Shown here in pieces: positions 18,811 through 22,889 of a stretch of DNA of 22,889 bases (within the stretch, counting starts at the first letter, position 1; each line of letters begins with the position of its first letter). The notes under the pieces are model-generated. The model saw only the letters and a list, made by a program, of their open reading frames with translations, was not told the origin of the DNA and made no database searches. This DNA comes from Gamarada debralockiae (taxonomy: Eukaryota; Ascomycota; Leotiomycetes; Helotiales; Hyphodiscaceae): the NCBI GenBank assembly GCA_002803225.1, contig NXFV01000149.1, forward strand, positions 1 through 22,889, given 5' to 3'. The position numbers were made by a program, and so were the translations under genes.

Positions 18811-20105
18811 ACTTGGAAGGTAGGCGTTGGAGAAGGGGTCCTTTGGTTGGTAGGTGCAAACATGCGGAGGCGTTGACGGGGGTGGAAAAACTTGGAGGAA
18901 CACTGGAGGATACTACTAGTGAAAACGTTTGTTGATGGTAGTGCTAGGCTCGTTGGAAGGTTTGATGCAAATACAGTTGTATTGACCGGTCGTGCAAACG
19001 AGAAAACTGATGCAAATGGCTTACTGTAAGACGTTTGTGGTGTGAATAGCAGCTTGTCGTTCAAGAGGGAGAAGGTTAGGCGAGGCGGCCATGGAGCTGG
19101 GTTCGTTAAGATGTAATCTTACCTTGATACTTACGTGGAGAGCATGCCAAATAGGTTTGTTCGTTTTTCGGAATGGGCAACAACGTCCCGTCGTTCTGTT
19201 ACGCGCCCAATAGAGGATGAGGATGACAAAAAGCGTATGGGAAGGAAATTTGGATTTGATGTTGACTAAATTGAAGCGTATTCGTTTGTCGCTCCCCAGC
19301 CAAGTGAATGACTTCGAAGTGAATCTGCATTCAGCAGGTGCGAAAGGAAACGCGACACGTAACAAAAAGGCCTTCACGCAAGAGAAGAAAGCTTCCCATC
19401 TGATATTAGTTTGAATGTTGAATACTGCAAATGGTCTTCAAAAGAATCAACAGATTACGCTCGTTGGCGACAAAAGATAATTCTGTTGGATGGAATTGCT
19501 TAATCGGGTATAGCCTGTATTTCCCCTCTTTTGTGGTATAAGAGAGCTCTTCCTCTCCTTGTATTTTCGGCTCTTTAGATATCAAGCTGGCTCGAAAAAT
19601 GCCACTATATTTCGCCCCCACACAGTTCAACTGACAAATTCGAACGTCAATTCCGAGGCCTTGAAATGTCTGGACTCCTGAATGACGTTTACACTTCTCC
19701 CTGTTAATCAACATTTTTCATGTTTTATGAACTTTTGAAATCTTACTCACATTCAAGCTGGGATAGTCAAGAAACTTGGAGGTTCAGAACGCAAGATGGG
19801 CGAACCATGTATTCTGTGTAACAAGATCAGTAATCACACGCAGATCCTGTGACTTCAAATTCTTGCCGAATTTTGACGTTAGTCAGTCCGGTTTCACTTT
19901 CTATAACCAACCTCCTCATGCTTCGCGAAAGACGAACGAAAGAAAGGACTCTAAAACGATTCAGAACTACGTAGGTAGAAATGGGAGCATCTTACGGATG
20001 ATTGGGCGATGGCTGATCTGATCCAAAGCTTGATGGTACTTCAAGGTCCGGGGGTACGTCTTATTTTGAACCTCGCCAATCCATAATCTGAACATCCAGA
20101 CTGCC
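18811..20105. other. Stretch without an assignable gene
   Basis: It holds minus-strand frames of 118 and 102 codons (19021-19377 and 19406-19714) and the 5' part of a 189-codon frame whose 3' part is BTB relic 3. None shows a motif I recognise. The region may contain the unreadable N-terminal half of relic 3 and other decayed sequence. The last part should hold the promoter of the gene at 20106. Confidence 0.5.
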
Positions 20106-20687
20106 ATGTCTCGTAAGTGAAAGCGGAATTGCACTCCAATTACCAAAACTTATCAAGAAATATGTAGCTAACGGCATGCAGTCTTTGCCTCGACTCGCTC
20201 TCTCACGACGAACACCCCGCTTCCGTCTGTTGATCGGGCTTCCGCGATTGCCTTGCTTCATGATCACACCACCTTCCAAAACCTCCAGCCTCTCGTGATA
20301 GGAAACAAAGTCATTGAGAGCCCACCGTCTACAGACTGGCTCGTCGCCGAAGCCACCGGTGTGTCCCCAGCTGACGTGAAGCCCGAGTATCGAGCCGTCA
20401 CCGCTAGAGTTCCATTCGGGCCTTTCGGAAGCAGAGATGTCACCACAACATCAGCCTTCATTGACACCGATGATGGGCTCATCATTGTATTCCAGGCCCC
20501 AATGGGACTTCATGGCAAGAATCAATGGAAGGTCATTGCTGCAGAGGAAGGAGAAGGATTTGTGTTGCTTGAGGAGGCGAACCTGACGGGACTTGCTCCT
20601 CTCATGCCCTTCATTATCATGACGGAAAAGCAGTCACATACGGAGCTCAGAGCAAAGTTTGCGCAGAGGTTGAGAGAGCAAAAATGA
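20106..20687 (+). CDS. DUF7053-like small protein (START-like fold suggested)
   Basis: Exon 1 is only 7 coding nt (20106-20112, ATG TCT C), followed by a 69-bp intron (20113-20181) with GTAAGT, GCTAAC and CAG, then exon 2 20182-20687; 170 aa. The long frame has no ATG before its middle, so this tiny exon is needed. Features: ALLHDHTTFQNLQPLV near residues 28-43 (typical of the N-terminal helix of DUF7053 proteins), a run of predicted beta-strands (EYRAVTARVPFG, VTTTSAFIDTDDGLIIVFQ), GLHGKNQWKVIA in the middle-to-late part and a C-terminal helix rich in Arg/Lys/Gln. This order suits an SRPBCC/START-like lipid- or ligand-binding fold, known mainly as a fungal family of unknown role. It has no signal peptide. 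It appears intact although it lies among dead genes. Confidence 0.72.
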
Positions 20688-21081
20688 TTGAAATGAGAAT
20701 TGAGGCCAAGTCAAAAACTTCGAGAGTTGCTCAACTCATTACGATACGGAGTACCTCCCGTCGTTCTGATTGCATCGTACGAGGTCTGTGATTCGTAAGT
20801 GCTCTGTCATCGACGTTTGTACTACGTATCATACCCGCCTGAAGTATTTCAGGGTACTCGCAATTCTTTCTCCCTTCATTGGCTAAAAAATACAAGCTGG
20901 CCAATCGCAAGAATTGTGCATACGGATACACGGTGCTTACTTTCCTACCTTTCAATTTCGTTGTCATTTTTATCGTTCCCATGTACTTGGTTTTCAACCA
21001 AATCGTGTTTTGCTTGACACAATTTCCAAGTTCCGTTGGAGACGATCGAAGAATATAAAGGTAAACGGATTACTGTTGCAA
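20688..21081. other. Intergenic stretch
   Basis: Holds the 3' end of the DUF7053-like gene and the promoter region of the dead regulator. A near-palindrome CGGAGTACCTCCCG lies at 20747-20760; CGGAGTA-type palindromes are common in ascomycete intergenic DNA. Nothing else is seen. Confidence 0.5.
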
Positions 21082-22597
21082 ATGACAGGCAATCACGCGC
21101 ACGAAGAAGTTCCCAGCCCGAAAAGAGGATTTACAGAACAAAAATACGAAGTTGGGTTGCATGACATGCAGGTACGAGTACACTCCCCAAGACGATTTCT
21201 CTCCTTAATCATGCCAACTTTCCCTTTGCCGCATCGAATCACTCCAGTAACAGAAATAAAACTGGAAACGCGAGCCAAGTGCGACGAAACCAAGCGAAAG
21301 TGCCTCAAATGCATCAAGAACTTTTCGTGCGAGTACTTGCTTCCAAAGGTAACCTTTCAGACAAGTGATTCCGGCCCACTGAAGTCATTCCAGATCATTG
21401 CCCCTAAAGAAGGAGCAGCAGCAAAGCCAGTGCAGATATCGTCCATATGTAACTTAGGGGTCCCAGTTTTAATGACAATGGATGAACAGCACGGCTTTGC
21501 TATTCTCCATACAGCAGAGCCATAAGCTATATGAGAAAAGCAATGTCAGAAGGATAGCACAATTTACGACGACCCTTTTAGCCTGCCCGCTCATAATTTG
21601 CTTCGAGACTCTCCATGAAAACCACAAGTCTGCCATTTATCAAATGCAAAGCGGTGTGCGATTGCTGGAAGAATAGGTTACTACGTTCAAGTCACCTAAG
21701 AACAGTGATGCTGGTGTCTGGTCGGTGATCTTGGGTGGTATGCCACCGTCAGGAGGTTCCACTATTGTCCCATTTTGTCTGAGATCGCCAGCCCCAGACG
21801 TAATCGAAGACGAGCTTATCCAAGCATTCGAACGACTCGACATGCAAGCAGCCTCGTTTGCTGCTCCTCGACCAAGTCATCTTCATGAAGTTGTCAGCGA
21901 TTGTGGCTCATCCAACGTCCAAACAATGCCAGCACAATTTGACACTATCGAAGAAGCGAGAACTTATTGGGAACTCGTCATGCGGAGGCTGATGCATTTT
22001 ATACTCAGTCATAACGATTACCGTTTCTCCTACCATTCAATATCAGCAAATGACAGTGGGCGCTGATCCGGGTCCTGTGAAAAGATTCTGGCTCCCTCTC
22101 AAGCCGTTTTAGAGGAAGGCATAAAAGGGCAGAAGGTGCACCTTGATGAAGTTGATAGGTGGATATCTGCGTTCAGCTCATTGTATCAGAAACGCCTTCG
22201 ACGAGCCGATAGCAAAGAATATGAGGAGGCCACAAACTTACAATTGAGCTTCCTTGCCGCACACGTAGCTCTATCATGTGCCATTTCGCCATGTCGGCTC
22301 GTATACAACGATATTCTAGACAGCTTTAAGGAGATTGTTTCACTCGCAAAACTCCTAACAAATCATGTTCAGAAACCTGTTTTCAGTTTCGGTCTTGGAT
22401 TTATTCCATAGCTACACTTCATTGGTATGAAGTGTCGAAATCGTGCAGTAAGGAGCGAGGCCATCTTGATCCTGTTTTCCAGGTCGTGCAGAGAAGGCGT
22501 TTGGGATAGTTTTCTTGCTGTCATGCAGCGAAGACAGTATTTGATCGTAAAGAGACAAATCGGGAGGGAAACTTCATTCCTGAGTGGGGCAGGGTGA
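21082..22597 (+). pseudogene. Zn(II)2Cys6 transcription factor, decayed
   Basis: A fungal Zn-cluster regulator with a C-terminal fungal transcription-factor domain. Near 21153-21168 GCMTC is followed directly by an intron donor (GTACGA), the usual place for an intron in this family. After the intron come KCDETKRKCLKCIKNFSC and EYLLPKVTF, in which the spacing before the last Cys is five residues, one short, and the first half is out of frame with the second. A further frameshift lies near 21515 (after DEQHGFAILH). From 21482 to 22597 one frame runs through with only three stops: TAG 21674, TGA 22064, TAG 22409. It carries TTLLACPLIICFETLHENHK, QMQSGVRLLEE, PDVIEDELIQAFERLD, EEARTYWELVMRRLMHF, SLAKLLTN and, past the last stop, KCRNRAV...REGVWDSFLA, a standard ending of this family. 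The stops fit G-to-A or C-to-T at Trp or Gln codons. Confidence 0.88.
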
Positions 22598-22889
22598 GAG
22601 GACAACGATAATAAACTTCAATTTCAAGGAGAGGAGTGGGACGGTGAAATGTTTCATCAACTCGAAGATTGAGGGAAAGATTGTTGTCAAGGACAGGGGG
22701 ATCAAATGGTTGAGATTGCGTCCGCAATTGTCATATTTGGACTAGGAAAGAAATTCGGCCTTCATTGAGGTTGAAGAAAAAGGCATTTTATGAGGTAGTT
22801 GTTCGATTTGAGACACGTCATCTGCAGGAAAGAAGTGCTCACTAGCCATACGACATTGAAGAGTTAACTATAACGGTTCCCCCCCCCCC
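22598..22889. other. Window end with poly-C run
   Basis: No gene is seen. The last 11 bases (22879-22889) are all C, preceded by TATAACGGTT. This resembles the inward reading of the transposon terminus at 366-380 (CAGT then 11 C). It may be the first bases of another element of that type, at which assembly stopped. Confidence 0.45.

Noticed and set aside
18606..18935. 109-codon plus-strand frame
   Set aside because: It overlaps the minus-strand BTB relic, which has family motifs; the plus frame has none.
1..22889. CRISPR arrays, operons, ribosome binding sites or prokaryotic signals
   Set aside because: None is seen; spliced genes and presequences show nuclear fungal DNA.

Overview
The window reads as nuclear DNA of a filamentous ascomycete (Pezizomycotina). 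Genes are split by short introns of 43-69 bp with GT...CTAAC/CTGAC...AG signals. The gene set (condensin subunit, mitochondrial cysteine synthase, bL19m, GH28 pectinase, Zn2Cys6 regulator, many BTB/POZ proteins) is typical of such fungi, and the dead genes carry C-to-T / G-to-A nonsense changes like those left by repeat-induced point mutation. A Leotiomycete is my guess from the style of the BTB genes and the Cys-rich module on the pectinase; that placement is an inference.

Layout. 1-380: 3' end of a Tc1/mariner-type DNA transposon. 544-2417: spliced gene for a secretory-pathway multi-span membrane protein of unknown function. 2.4-5.0 kb: mostly non-coding, with one possible small secreted protein (3772-4167, minus). 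5.0-12.0 kb: a dense housekeeping block. Condensin subunit 3 (minus) is divergent from mitochondrial cysteine synthase (plus), which converges on a conserved mitochondrial protein (minus), which in turn is divergent from mitochondrial ribosomal protein bL19m (plus). Three of these four genes serve mitochondria.

12.3-22.9 kb is an accessory, decaying region. It holds relics of four BTB/POZ genes (12348-13110 minus; 13561-14304 plus; 14451-14599 plus; 18331-18810 minus), a 239-bp and a 152-bp MITE, a 3' relic of a second Tc1/mariner transposase, and a dead Zn2Cys6 transcription factor (21082-22597). Two genes in it look intact: a secreted GH28 polygalacturonase with an N-terminal Cys-rich module (15334-16950, minus, five exons) and a small DUF7053-like gene with a 7-nt first coding exon (20106-20687).

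The most informative observation is the 152-bp MITE at 18449-18600. It sits in the fourth BTB relic flanked by TA on both sides, and removing it with one TA rejoins the reading frame exactly. The window begins inside a transposon and ends in a run of 11 C that mirrors the 11-G run in that transposon's terminus, so it is probably a contig bounded by repeats. I found no wholly new system; the novelty lies in the gene graveyard and its mobile elements.
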